Positions 11,342-24,184 of a stretch of DNA of 64,000 nucleotides are shown piece after piece (the first letter of the stretch is position 1; each line of letters starts with the position of its first letter). The stretch spans positions 10,292,001 to 10,356,000 of the forward strand of contig OZ234494.1 of assembly GCA_965153455.1 (NCBI GenBank), read 5' to 3'. Source of the DNA: Sphagnum compactum (taxonomy: Eukaryota > Bryophyta > Sphagnopsida > Sphagnales). Under the pieces are notes generated by a model. That model ran no database searches. It was not told the DNA's origin and was given only the letters and a program-made list of their open reading frames with translations. The translations under genes and the position numbers were made by a program.

Positions 11342-12560
11342 AGTTTAACCAATAGGTGTAGCCATTAGATTTAGCCATTAGATTTAGCGATTATGTTTAG
11401 CCATTAGATTTAACCACTAGGTTTACCCAAAATTTCATCAAATTTTAACAATTAAGTTTAATTTAAATTTAGCCATTAAGTTTAACCATTATGTTTAGCC
11501 ACTACATTTGGCATTAAGTTTAGCTAAGTTGAACCATTAGATTTTGTCAATATTATAACCTAAATTTAACCACTAGATATAGCCATTAAGTATAACCTAA
11601 ATCTAACCATTATGTTAAACCATTAGATTTACCCATTAAGTTTAACCTAACCTTAACTAATGTTATGTTTAACCATTAGGTTTAATTTATATTAGCCATT
11701 ATGTTTAACCACTATATTTAGCCATTAAGTTTAACCTATGTTATATGTAAGTTAAATCTAGTGATTAAATCTAATGGCTAAATATCAACTATCTTTAGCC
11801 ATTATATTTAGGCACACTGTTTACCCAAAGTTTAACCACATGAAGTTTATCCATTAAGTTTATCAACTAAGTTTATGTTTAACCCAGGTTTAATCATTAT
11901 GTTTAGCCACTAGATTTAGCCACTAGGTTTACTCAAAGTTGAACTATGAAGTTTAAACATTAAATTTATTTGGTAGGTCTATGTTTAGCCAAGGTTTAGT
12001 CATTATGTTTAACCATTATGTTTATCAATTAGGTTTAGCCACTATATATGTTTAGCCACTAGATTTAACCACTAAATTTAACCAAAGTTTAACCATTAGG
12101 TTTATTAACTAAGTTTATGTTTAACAAAGGCTTAATCATTATGTTTAGCCAATAAATTTCACCACTAGGTTTAGCCAAAGTTTAGCCATGAAGTTTAGTC
12201 ATTATGTTTATTAACTAGGTTTAGCCACTATGTTTAGTCAAAATTTAGTCATTATGTTTAACCACTAGATTTAGCCATTCGGTTTAGCCAAAGTTGAGTT
12301 ATGAAGTTTAACCATTAGGTTTGTCAACTAGGCTTAGCTAGAACATGTTTAGCCAAGGCTTAATCATTATGTTTAACCACTAAATTTAATCATTAAGTTT
12401 ATCCAAAGTTTAGCCATGAAATTTAAACATTATGTAAATATAAATTAAGTTTAACCAAGGTTTAAACATTAAGTTTAATCACTACATTAAACCACTAAGT
12501 TTAACCATTTGATTTAACCATTATATTTAATTATTAGTTATCACTTAGGTTTAACCATTG
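11342..12560. repeat. Degenerate minisatellite built on a 13-bp motif
   Basis: About 1.2 kb is made of variants of a 13-bp unit, AGCCATTAGATTT or AACCATTAGGTTT. At 11.35-11.42 kb several units follow each other almost perfectly. Further on, a looser higher-order pattern of roughly 100-140 bp is visible, in which blocks such as GCCAAGGTTTAATCATTATG recur near 11.88, 11.99, 12.12, 12.35 and 12.45 kb. Its high divergence suggests age. Function is unknown. Confidence 0.9.
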
Positions 12561-12624
12561 TGTTTAGTGATGTGAAATAAAATTTGAAATAAAAAAACTT
12601 AACAAAAGTTGAACATCTTTAATG

Positions 12625-12685
12625 GTGTAGTCCATTGGTAAGGACTCGGTTTATCATTGTGAAGGTTTGGGGTTCAATTCCTAAT
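12625..12685 (+). other. tRNA-like A and B boxes (possible SINE head or tRNA relic)
   Basis: TAGTCCATTGG at 12628-12638 fits a Pol III A box and GGTTCAATTCC at 12671-12681 fits a B box. Their spacing of about 32 bp is as in tRNA genes. A full cloverleaf is not convincing, so this is either a decayed tRNA or the 5' end of a tRNA-derived SINE. It lies at the edge of the minisatellite. Confidence 0.45.
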
Positions 12686-12699
12686 ACTTGTAACCTATA

Positions 12700-15600
12700 T
12701 ACATGCTTAAAGGGTTAGGGTAGATAGGTTAAGTTAAGAAGGTTAGATAAACTAAATAAGGTTAGGTATGTTGAGTAGGTTAAACTAAGCTACCACCTAC
12801 CTATTTGTTTTTTTATGACCTACCTAAAACCTATATACAACCTACCTACCTAAACCTACTTGCACAAAAAAATATTTTTAGTAATAATCTAAAACAAATT
12901 GGGTAGAAAATTTGACCAGTCAAATGGTCCACTATCCAGTAGTCAAAATGATTAATCAAATAGTCCAATAATTTGCTAATAAAAAAAACCACCCCTGGTC
13001 ATGTAGGACATGGCCAAAACAACTTGTCCAGATTGACGGGATGGTTTTTTTTAACATTTGTCCAAATTCAGTCCTTTCTGACTAGATTTTTTAATCAAAA
13101 TAACTTGTTTTTGTAGTAGTGATTTCATTAATGAACTAATTTAAATTCTACTATATGACAAAACTAAAATATTGGGTGAAGACAATAGAATATAAGGCTC
13201 TATTCATCAAACTCAAATTCAACAAAACCAAGGGAATTTTTAAAAAAAAGGTAGAACCAAATTTAGGTAAGTTGCAACTTTCACAACAATTCAAACTAGT
13301 GGATGGGTGAAAGCAAACTTAATGACCTTATATGGATGTCACCCTAAGAGGGAAATCACTTTCATTTTATTCCAAACAACATGCAAAAAAATCTATGAGA
13401 TGCAACTTATTGAAATAAAATATAACTTATAATTTAGCTAAATGTAAATAAGATGCCTATAATTCATCCTAAGAATATATTAAAATATACCTAAAATATA
13501 CAAGGAATGATCTTCCCAAAAACATAACATTGGCAAGCTTTCATATATCTTTTATACTTTTAATAAAATAATTATCTTTTCATTGAAATATCAAAAACAA
13601 GATTCACTTATGTAAAACTAAAAGCATTAAAATTTTTATGCAAAAATCAAATCAAAATTGTGGATGCACAATAAACAAAAGGGACTTTTGAATTTTGACA
13701 ACAATTTTGGTCACATCTACAAAACTCATGAATATGAATTTGTATTTTATGATGTATTAGTGCCATGTATTTGAAACTCCGGGTTATTGTATGAGTGATG
13801 TTTAAGAACTAAAAATGCATTGAATGGGCAGAATGGTTAAATTTATTACATTGTGAACTTTTCAAAGTCTGAAAAATTACAATTATTTTTAAAAACAATT
13901 TACTTGCATAAAAATGATTTTTTCTTGAACAATTTGTTGAATTTTTAAAAAAAATTCTTATAACATCATGAATTGAAATTGAAAAATAATTAATATTAAT
14001 ACTATTTGAACATTGATATTTTAAACCAATCTTCAACTAGATTAGATATGCTCTTAAATTGGACTTTGATTCACCAAGAATGAAACAACATCAAACAATT
14101 GAAAAAAATGTGCACATCACATATATTCATGTTACATGAATATGGTTTTGGTCAAGTTCAATTAATAGGACTATTTTTAATTTTCAACCTACTTGTTAAT
14201 AGACAACATTCTTTAGCTAATATTTGAATCACCTATTGTGTGAGAATCAAAATGTGAGGAATGATTGGCATATGATTCCAATTGTAATTTAAAACTTCAT
14301 CACCTTGTTCAACATGTAGCATAATCAATAATAAAATTATTGGCTGGTGAACCTTTGTTTCTCCTCTTAGAAGGATACCAACTGCTTACCTATGCCCATT
14401 TACCTATGAGACATGAATACAACGAAACAATTTTTTTGTCAACACACATTATTCATGATACATGGTGCGATGGTGGGTGTTGGTTCATTCCAATATTGGG
14501 TAAGTAAATCTATTATCCTATATATTCATGGACATATAATAAGATAAAAAAATACCTTACATGATTAGTAAAAACAATTTGGTTATCTTTTTTTTATCCT
14601 ATTTGATTCAGAAATGTTTCAAACTTACCTTCTCTTTATTTTATTTGGGTAGTTAGTATATATTTGAGGTTTACTTTTATTTGATGGAAGGTAATTGTTT
14701 TCAACATGGTAAATCAAAGGTATATGTCAAGACCATTGTATAGCACATATGAATTTTTATTTTCGTAATGCATTGGTTATGATGGATTTTTTGAATTATA
14801 ATGATGACTAATCATTGAATATATTTGATTTTTATTCATTACATTGATTATTTTTGAAAAAGTCTTACCATACATGCTCTTGGAACTATTTTAGGTTTTA
14901 TACCATTGGTCATTATAAGAATGGTTTGAATACATTTTTGACATTATTGATTGATTTTGTTATTTGTTAAATTTTTCATAGGAAGTTGAAAATTTCACAA
15001 TGCCAATTGCACAAGTAATTATCTTTCTTCACTATGAAATGTGCTATACTTGTGTAAATAACTTTTAATGTTATGTGTACCCACTTATACTTGCATGGTA
15101 TGTATAGGTCAAATGATGAAATATTTATTCTTACCTTATTTTACATATGGGGTGAATGTTCATCATTCACCTTTACCTAAATTGATAATTTTGTGAAACC
15201 TTTATACCATTACTTAGCTTGGAATCTTTTATGAGGCCTATACACATTTCCCAAGTGATATATTTCTTGGCTAGAGTGTCAAACCAGCCCCCATGACTGC
15301 ATGAGTTGGCCATTCTGTCCATAGAATGGGTTGTATTTTTCATTTGCCTCTTTACCCTATGTTGACCAACATTCTATTATAATCAATTTTTTTTGGCTAA
15401 TTTTTCCCAACCCTAACCTCCATACTACCCTCCCACCTAACTGCCCTATTAACCTACATCTTAGCCCTACTTACGAACTAACAACTAATCCCTGACTTAC
15501 CATTTATCTTTTTGGCAAAACATATATTTATTTCAGGCTAAATTCTTGTCTTCTCTTGGTTAAACTTTATATATTTCAAAATCTTCAGTCTATTTATTTT

Positions 15601-17341
15601 CTTTTAATTATCACAAAACTCAAAACTATCATTGTACTTTTTCTAAATCATTAACGATGGATATTTTATGTGCAACATTTGGGTATTGCTTGAAACATAA
15701 GAAATCCAGCCATGATTTTATGCTTCAAATGCAAGTGTTGCATATTTTATTTTACTTTTTCTTCTTAAAGTATTTCTCATCAAAATGGCAAAACTATTGC
15801 ATACATTAGACCAATCATGATGTGATGAAATTTGAATGACAATGGACCAAGTTTCTATAATACCTTCATGTTGAGATGGGGCACCTCTTACATAATTGAA
15901 ATGCAAATAACCTAAGTCCTTGCAATTTCCATTTCATTTTTGTTACCAATTATATTTTGGTCATAGAAAGGTTGGAAGATGCAAATATTGCAAATACTTT
16001 CTCATCGACCATCTAAATTATGGCAACTAGAAAATTTGGGAAATTACAATACCCACATTGTCAATATCTAATATAAATGCCCAAATCTAGGTCAACACAA
16101 TTCTTACACAGTCAATTGCATCAACCTTAGATTATGTAAACATTTGAACTTATGGAACTTTAACCTTCATCTAGAAACTAAATAATTTTGTACAAATGAC
16201 CAAAAAACCTTTATCCTAATTTGTAATTTTGTTTGCATAAACCATAAATTATGTAGACAGTATAACCTAATGGATGCATAAGCTTAAATTTGAAAATTTA
16301 AATAAACTTATGCAAATGAACCCTAAAATGTTGAGTTAAAACCTTTTTATGCAACAAAAAATCCGTACATTGACCTTCAATTAAATAAACACAAAAAGAA
16401 TTGGTTGCATAACTTTAATATTAAAATTTATCAAACTTTTTACAACTAAGTGTTAAACTTAATTTTAGAATTATTTTTGCATAACCCTAAATTGTATACA
16501 AATTACAAAGATTGGATACATAATTGTAATAAAAATATGAAACAATTTTATATAAGTACCAATAAAACTTGTGTTTTAAACCTAATTTGGGGGGGAGGAA
16601 CCCCAACCCTTAATAAAATGTAAACCACACAAGTGGAAAGGTTTATATCATTCATACCTCTACAATAGAATCACTTTCATTCTCCTTTCCTTTAGTAGAT
16701 GAAAGAGAAAAGAAAAATAGGAACCTCCTTATATATGTGTGTATCTGAATACATAAGTTCACTTTAAAAATATTCCATGAAAATAATCTAAATGCTAATA
16801 AAAATGTTACCTTAAACCCACTGTCCCCCTATTTATTTGAAATATATATTAAGCAAAAGTTTAGATGGGGTGAAATCATGATAAAGTATACACAAAAAGT
16901 AGTGTAAGCAACAAAATATTGGGGTCCCTATATAAAAGGACTAACAAGTAGATGATTTTATAAAGATAATATTATTATTTTGGGGTACATTATTTTTAAA
17001 CTTTTATTTGCATGAATTTCAAAAGTTAAATTGTTAGAATCCCCATTACCTTTGTTGCCAATGTAGTGAAGTCATAATGACCATATGGGCATGCTAACAG
17101 GCTAAGCTTTTGGCTCTTTAAAAGCATGTGAATTCTCATTAGATTCTCACACAGATTGTAGAAATGCAATAGGAGCTGCATTTGATGGCATCAAGTTGAA
17201 GTTAGGTGTCAAGGAGTCTGGGAAAACATGAAGGAAGACAAAATCACCATGTAATTCAAGCTTCTAGAGTGTTGCAGAATATTTCTTTCTTGACATCATG
17301 AGTCAAAAGAACCAAGTACATGATCACTACCAGTAAGATTG
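12700..17341. other. Intergenic DNA, no gene recognised
   Basis: AT-rich sequence without recognisable coding content. A short region at 12.70-12.86 kb is rich in GGTTAGGT- and CCTACCTA-type words, resembling the 41.6-42.5 kb repeat. Around 13.38-13.50 kb the sequence is related to the flanks of element 1. Near 15.27-15.31 kb a short segment matches, inverted, a segment near 46.06-46.10 kb. Confidence 0.5.
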
Positions 17342-18258
17342 CTACTGATCTCTAACACTGCCAGAAGTGTGCTGGGAGGTCAAGCCAGATCTCATGCTCA
17401 TTTCATTCATGCTGCGTGTCACTTTGTGCTGCTCCAGTGCCCTCTCAAATGTTGTCCTCACATGCTCCCCAATGGCCATCAAGTCATGTAATGCATCTTT
17501 CAACACATCTCTTGCCGGTGCCCCTGTTATCAGATTGCCATTATTGCTATGAGAATTCCAAGAAAATCGCAGCTAGTATAAGAACAAACATAGTGTTTTG
17601 AGAACTGAAATAATTCTTGTCTCTTAGCCCCGTTCATTAGAGCTACCACCTACATGCCCAGGGGCTCAAACATGTGAAGCCCTCGAGTGGGTGCCTCTTA
17701 CCCTAGACAATCACACATTAGCTCAAAGTGAAGTCATGATGCTCACCTGTAGTTTGAACCCGGATGTTGACACGAGCTTCGGATGGGTGAGGCACACTAT
17801 ACCCACAAAAGGAAACTCGAGGACTGCAAGTAGCAACAACACACCCACCTCTTGTTACATACACACGAAGTACAACCTAGTCCATCCATCACCACAAAGC
17901 ATTGAATTGAACTCAAGTTCCGGGGTGCGACCTTCAAACCCTAATCCACAAAATCTGGCGCACCTGTTGTTACTTGCTTTGTTTGTGCTGCAATAAATTT
18001 GCTTGAAAAATTTCCTTGACAGAATGGTTACATAGAAGACTCATCCTCAAGAAGAGAATGTGTAAGAGGTGTACTCCGGAGAAAAAGCACACATGGATTG
18101 CATGCCGCCAAACAAAGGGAGAGATGGAAAGTGAAGCAAGCTTATTCTTTGTTGAGAATATATCGAAGGGAATTGCCCAGGGTGTGATCTTCGTCAGTGA
18201 GGGAGAATGTGGCAGAGCTGGGATCCACTTCAGATCCAATCTCCATCGCTGCAGCCAT
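17342..18258 (-). CDS. RPAC2: RNA polymerase I/III subunit RPAC2 (AC19), 3 exons
   Basis: RPAC2 pairs with RPAC1 to start assembly of RNA polymerases I and III in the nucleus. Exon 1 is 18258-18146, exon 2 is 17823-17747 and exon 3 is 17523-17342. They join in phase to a 123-residue protein, about the size of plant orthologues. Exon 1 encodes the signature TDEDHTLGNSLRYILNK of the RPB11-like dimerisation fold. Exon 2 encodes RVSFCGYSVPHPSEARVNIR. Exon 3 encodes the C-terminal helix (VLKDALHDLMAIGEHVRTTF). Intron 2 is GT-AG. Intron 1 has AG at its 3' end but starts AT (ATAAGC) where GT is expected. The exon cannot be extended, because TAA follows in frame. The copy is either spliced through a non-canonical AT-AG intron or newly inactivated. 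The start is the first of two nearby Met codons, after a purine-rich leader. Confidence 0.93.
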
Positions 18259-18338
18259 AGCTTCGTCTCTCGCTCCCTCCCTCTCTCCCTCCGTCCCTCC
18301 CTCTCTTTTGCCTTTCAGCCCTGAGAAAAACAGTGCAG

Positions 18339-18347
18339 AAACCCTAA
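18339..18347 (-). promoter_or_regulatory. Telo-box upstream of RPAC2
   Basis: AAACCCTAA on the plus strand lies about 80 bp upstream of the RPAC2 start. Telo-boxes are common near the transcription start of plant genes for ribosome and translation machinery, which suits an RNA polymerase I/III subunit. The role here is inferred. Confidence 0.5.
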
Positions 18348-18801
18348 GACGATTCCACTACGAGCTTGATGATTCTGATATAGAATTTACTTGTTATTCC
18401 TTGCCTCCACATGATATAACATATATCCGGCGGGTATATCTGGGTAAAACTGCATCCGCTCTACCCACCCTAGTGCGCAACACCAATTTGCACACGTCCG
18501 GGAGGGATTTTTGTTCTTTTTTTTCCCGTTGTTCCCAATGTGTTCCCTTGTTAAATTAATTATGAATTTTAAATAATAAATTTAAGTTAATTTTCATGGG
18601 GTACTACTAATGAAATCTTACTACCCCATATATACTACTACCCTATACGTAAATCCCTGCGGGGCAGGTCTTACTGAAATCAGGCATGCCCTCAACTCCC
18701 ACCGGGGAGGGCCTTACCTTACACAAAATTTCAGTATGTAAACAGTAAGATCCAATATTAATTATTTGAACAAATGAATCACAAACCACAATTACAACAA
18801 A

Positions 18802-19200
18802 TTACTTCACAGACGAAACATACTGATCCACCCTGATTTTTCCTTTTGAAGTGTAGTAATTTACAGAACCTGCAATGGAGCTGAAGATTAGGTTGAGGAT
18901 TCTTCTTCTTCCCTGCAAAGCTGCTGTTGTTCTTACATATTGCATTGATATCCGCACATTAATCAAGCTAGCAGGATCTGTTTGCTTGCGCAATGGGTTC
19001 CAAAATCCAGACAACAATCTCCCACTAGGCTACCACTTACTTTCTGGAACAAATCACCCTCACGCAGCTGAGAATTCAAACTTCCACTTAACAGGTTCCA
19101 AATTTGGGCTTCTATGACATCGCAGCAGCCACAAACACATGGACAGCCGCTGCTCCTTACGTACCCTCTGTGCACTCTTGGCAGCGAAAGCCTCAAAACC
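18802..19200 (-). other. Possible exons of an unrecognised minus-strand gene
   Basis: GC content rises, and exon-like pieces are visible on the minus strand. A frame reading DVIEAQIWNLLSGSLNSQL ends at a good donor (GTAAGT, 19040-19035). A second frame after an acceptor at 18870 reads VNYYTSKGKIRVDQYVSSVK, then stop at 18802-18804. The two do not join in phase directly, so an exon is missing, or the gene is broken, or both are chance. I recognise no family. Confidence 0.22.
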
Positions 19201-22200
19201 TGCATGGGAGCTTTTTAAACTTTTCTTGCCGCCACATATAAATCTTCTAGTCATGCACATACCCTCTCCCTCTGTTGTGGCCCTATTAAACCCAAGACGT
19301 GTTAGATCTAATAATAAGAAGAAGAAAAACCCTGTAAGTAAAAACCAAGGATGGCAACGCATCCATCAAAAGCACAAGGGAAATGAGAACACAAGTAGAC
19401 ACAACCCAAAGAAAACTTGGACGTAGAGAGTCAAGACCCTGCTTTAGTCTAAACATAATGGGATATTTGTAATATTTATAAGCAATTTAAATGACATTTG
19501 GGGCTTTTTGTTTTTACCAGTGTTGTCTGGTTCTTGACTTTACAAAGAACCTTCGATTCTGGTTCCAAAAAATAAATTAGAACAAGTTATGGTTCCAGTT
19601 CTCCCCACCGCCCCCCCTCCCCCCTCTCCACCAAAAAAAATAAAATCTTAGGTTCCAATTCTAGGTTTGTTAGAAAAGAAAATTTTGGTTGTGGTTCTAG
19701 TTCCGGTTCTGAAAATCAAACCCAATTTTGTTTTTTGTTATGAGTAACCTGGGACGGAATCAGCCATTAACCTCTTGTTAGTTCTTGATTTTAGTCTTTT
19801 TTATTTTAAAAAATAAAAAATATTGGTTCAAGTTCCAATTCTGATTCCAATTTCAGTTTTGGTTTCACACATAAATGGAGTTGAGAATTTGTCTTTGGGT
19901 CTGGTTCTTCAAAAAATTTAAATAAAATTGATTCTGATTCTACAACCGTTCCAAAAATCAGACTTGATTCTAGTTTGATTTTTACTAATTGAAACTGGAA
20001 CTTGTGGTTCTAACTTCTAACCTCCAAACTGGGTACCCGTCAAACATTGGTTTTTAGTTTTTACCATGGTACCTGTGTAAATGTTAGGTCCCATACCAGA
20101 CGAATACTAGCATGAGGTTGGCATTGCCTCATGTCGGACCCAAATGGTATGTACTTCAATAGCACTACTCATGCCAGTACTATATACCCACGTTGCACCC
20201 AGTATCCTTATCAAATAACCCTTCAAATCTTCAAATGAATTTCGTGAAAATATGACAACAATGTATTGGAAAGGGTCATAAATTATCACAGGCTATGATA
20301 TGATTCATTTTGTTACTCATATGACAATATCGTTAGTGAAGTTCTCTTGTAGATTATGAGAATATAATAATTTCAAAATTTTGAAAGATTCTAGAAAAAT
20401 TTATTGTTCATTTTCTCAATGTGGAAGCTGACCTAGGCTACTACTTCTTCACAAGAAAGTCTACAAAACTAGGGTGATGAGAATCATGTGCACTCAGCCT
20501 CTAGGATCAACATGTTGATCCTGGGTAAGTAATTTTTTTCTTATTAGTCCAATGTTTTTTCTATTGGCAACAAGAAGCGAAATTAAAATTCAAAAATTCA
20601 AAATTGCAGTGAGCTTGGAAGATTTCAATCACCCAAAGTGAGAAAAAAATAGCAAAAATTGCCAGATTTTTATATTTGGTTTTCAATGTGTAACGATAAA
20701 TACAGAAAGTTAATTAAAGATTCGTACATCATATCTAATTTATAGCCAGATTTGGCTACATTAAAAAACCCTTAAATTTTTTTTGATTGCTACGTCCTAA
20801 AATTTGGTTGAGCATCATCATCAAGGCCCCAAATGAAGGGAAGTTACAAGTCTAGGTCAGTTATCAAACAGAAAACTTTTTCTTTTTCTTTTTTAAAAGC
20901 AATTTTGTTTTGTCAATCTTATTATTTTCATTCTATTCACATTAAGCAAAGGTTTCGTATGATTAGGTGTAACCAAAATTCGCACACACACAAACAAATG
21001 GACAGGAGAGTCAAATATAAGTCCCATGCAATCTCTCCCTACACCCTAAACCCTAATCTTTTGACCTAGGTGCAGGGTTGTTTTTTTTTTGTGTGTGTGT
21101 ATTTTTCCTGATCAGCCAGCCTCTTGAGAATTATTGTATGCTCGAGCGATGAGATGTCAGGTTCTGTACTTTTCAAAGATCCATTCCACCCCTCTCCCCC
21201 CACCACCAAAAAATGGGACTCAGGAATCATCAAAAGTTCAACCAAGCTCACATGTGTATCAAGTTCACATGCAGAACCACCACCCCCCTCATGATCATGA
21301 GTATGCTGCCATGTGCACGATGGCCCGTGACATTGGAAAGTGGTGCAACCTGCAATATTGCTGAGTCCTCTACGGCAACAAATCAACCAACTCACTCACT
21401 CTCTCTCTCTCAGTCACTCACTCACTCAACAAAAATGCTCCGCCCATGAACACGATTCTCCTCTCATCAGACTGTTGGAGAGAATCTCCAAAGAGATCCC
21501 AACTGATTTTCACGGACTTATACTTTTCTAGGTAGCCATGGCTTGAGTCACTTCCATTTTTCTACAAAATTGATGTCAGTTCAAAACAAGGGGTGTGTCA
21601 CACTGTGCGCCTTGCCATTTACATTAAAAGGTATCTTAAGGTAAAAGAATAATTAATGAAAACTCAAATATTTCACCATGCAAAAATATAATCTTCAAAA
21701 ACATCCTCTAAAAGAAACCAAAATCCTTTAAGAGATTATAACTCTAGAATAACTAATCTCAAGTTTCAACACAAGCCAAAATATCATCTTTAAAAAATCC
21801 TCATATAAAAATAGACCTATTATTACCTAGGGGCCAAAATTCCTTAAGCTACAATACTCTATAATGAATCTAAACACAATATCCTTGCCTTGGCAGGCAA
21901 GGCCACTACTGTGTTTTTTCAAAAAAATTATTGCTTTGAGTCCTGAGAGGTAAAGTTCATGAACATTTTAGAATATAAATTAGGCAGGCCTTCAAAAAAA
22001 AAATTGAATTTATTTATGAAATAAATAAGCCATTTGCAAATGTAATCAAAGATGTCTATTTCATTTATAAATCATTTTAGATACTTATCAACTGCCTAAA
22101 CAGCCATGTCTATTAAACAAGGATATATATTATTTCATTAATTTCATTTATAATTAGGTAGCAAAATAACACCCTCCAAACACAAGGGGTACCCAAAAGT

Positions 22201-24155
22201 TACAAAGTTTGAACACCCCCATCTCCAATTGCCAAGATTTCTTCCATGAGTGATGTGTGTGTAACAAGAATGCTCAGCACAGAATGGAGATCGATGGGAG
22301 GAGTTCAAACTCCAAACAATGGAAATTCAAAGCAAATTTAGCTGAAAGTTTCCTCCACATTGCAGAATGTAAACTCTTTAAAAAAATTTTAAAAGAAATA
22401 AAATTGAAAGATAACAAAGATAAACACTAAACAAGAGCAACGAATTAAATGCAACACTAGTCTTAACATAGTTGCAAGACAATGCCAAGCAAGAAAGAGA
22501 TAAACACTAAACAAAAGCAACAAATTAACACCACACCAATCTCAACACATTGGCAGAACAATGCCAAGCAAGCAAAAGAAATGACTCACTACAGAGAATG
22601 ACTCTGCCCCTGGTGGCAAGTTCAAACCAGAAGAGGTTAAAAGAGGAAGATGATCATGAAGATCCCAAAAAGTGAACTCACAGTTTGCAGTAAGTAAGCA
22701 GCCTAAACACTTGCTGAACATTCCTGAAAATGTGGGACCAAAATTTACATGGTGATCCAGGCTCTTTGCAGGCAGAACCGATAAAAGGGTCGCCACATTT
22801 GTGCTCTGTACTGGTGTTGGGCGGGTATCTACTTTTCTAACATACCAGCTGGTCCTGGTATTGTATCTTCTTCTTTTTTAAAAATCATAATACGAGCCTT
22901 GTGCTTGCTTATGTTGGATCTTTTCTAAAAAGTTCATACAAGCCTGGAGGGTGGTACTGGTATTGGATTATTTTTTCAAATAATTCATATCAGCCTGGTA
23001 CTGGTATTAGATTTTTAAAATAATTCATACTAATGTGGCCTGTGCCGTTTGCCCAAGTGTTACCATGTCCTCAACTGATTTTTCCTTCCAAAACCTGGTT
23101 TTGGGGAATTTATTTGAATTTTCAGTGACAGAAATCGCTTTTAAATCAATATCTCCCACATTCTGAATCCAATTCTTATCAAATAAATTCCATTAAATCC
23201 TGCTCGTCAAGATCCTTCCAAAAACACCAAAGGCACATTTCAATTCCTCTGAAATTTTCAGCTACGATTTAGTTTAATTTAATTTTCAGTGAAGAAATCA
23301 TTCAATATTCAAGAACTTTTGCAGCGCAAGTCCAAACATCATGGGACCAAGCCCATGCACCCCTCCTTGTTGAGAGCTTTCCAAAGACACCAAGAACACA
23401 ATCTGAAGCAGCCCGGTTCGGTGGATCTCATAATTACAAAACAAAACAAACTACCTTTCTTCATAGCTAGATAGATGCCTGATCCTAGTATTAGGATCCA
23501 GTGCTGATGTTTGGTGGTATTAGGCATGTATATATACCAGCATTTGAGTGGTTGTTAGAAACAAAAACAGACCCCAATGGTTATCAGGGCGGTTCTTAGG
23601 ATTCAGAATCACAATTTTCAACGAATCAAAAACCCACTTTTTCATAAAGCCACAGTTCTCAAAATTTTGAAATACCAGATAACCAGTCTGAAAAACCCCT
23701 GGTTCTTTACCGGTTCTTTCATGAAACCCACAGGTTCTTTAAAGTTTTTAAAGTAACCAGGACTGTTGGTTGTTTCATTCTGATATTTTCCAAAGAACAG
23801 GAACTGATGGTTCTCTGATTTTAAAAACCGAAAACTGGTCGGTCTTTGAAATTTCAAAATAACTGCACAACACTAAGTATATACTATATACATCACATTG
23901 AGACTTATAATCGGGATATGAAGATGGTATTACATTAGGCTACTCAAATGAGGCTGATATTGCCTCAGGTTGTGGGGTTAGTACCAATGTAGCCAAACTT
24001 ATATAGGCTATATTGGAGCCTGGTATCCACTATCCACCCAACACTGGTCTCTACAATGCGGTGGCAAAAGTTGTAGAAGAGAAGGTTTTTAAAAAATGTG
24101 CAAGAGAATTCTGTTTTTGACAAAAAAGAAGCCAATGTGACTGATATACAAAGGC

Positions 24156-24184
24156 TTTTTTTTTGGGGGGGGGGGGGGGGGGGG
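24156..24184. repeat. PolyT-polyG tract
   Basis: Nine T are followed by about twenty G. The G run could form a quadruplex. It could also mark an assembly-difficult site whose exact length is uncertain. Confidence 0.85.

Noticed and set aside
17367-17601. Plus-strand open frames over 17.4-17.6 kb
   Set aside because: They are antisense to RPAC2 exon 3, which has a convincing conserved translation.
18016-18559. Plus-strand frames over 18.0-18.6 kb
   Set aside because: They run antisense to RPAC2 exon 1, its intron and its purine-rich leader.
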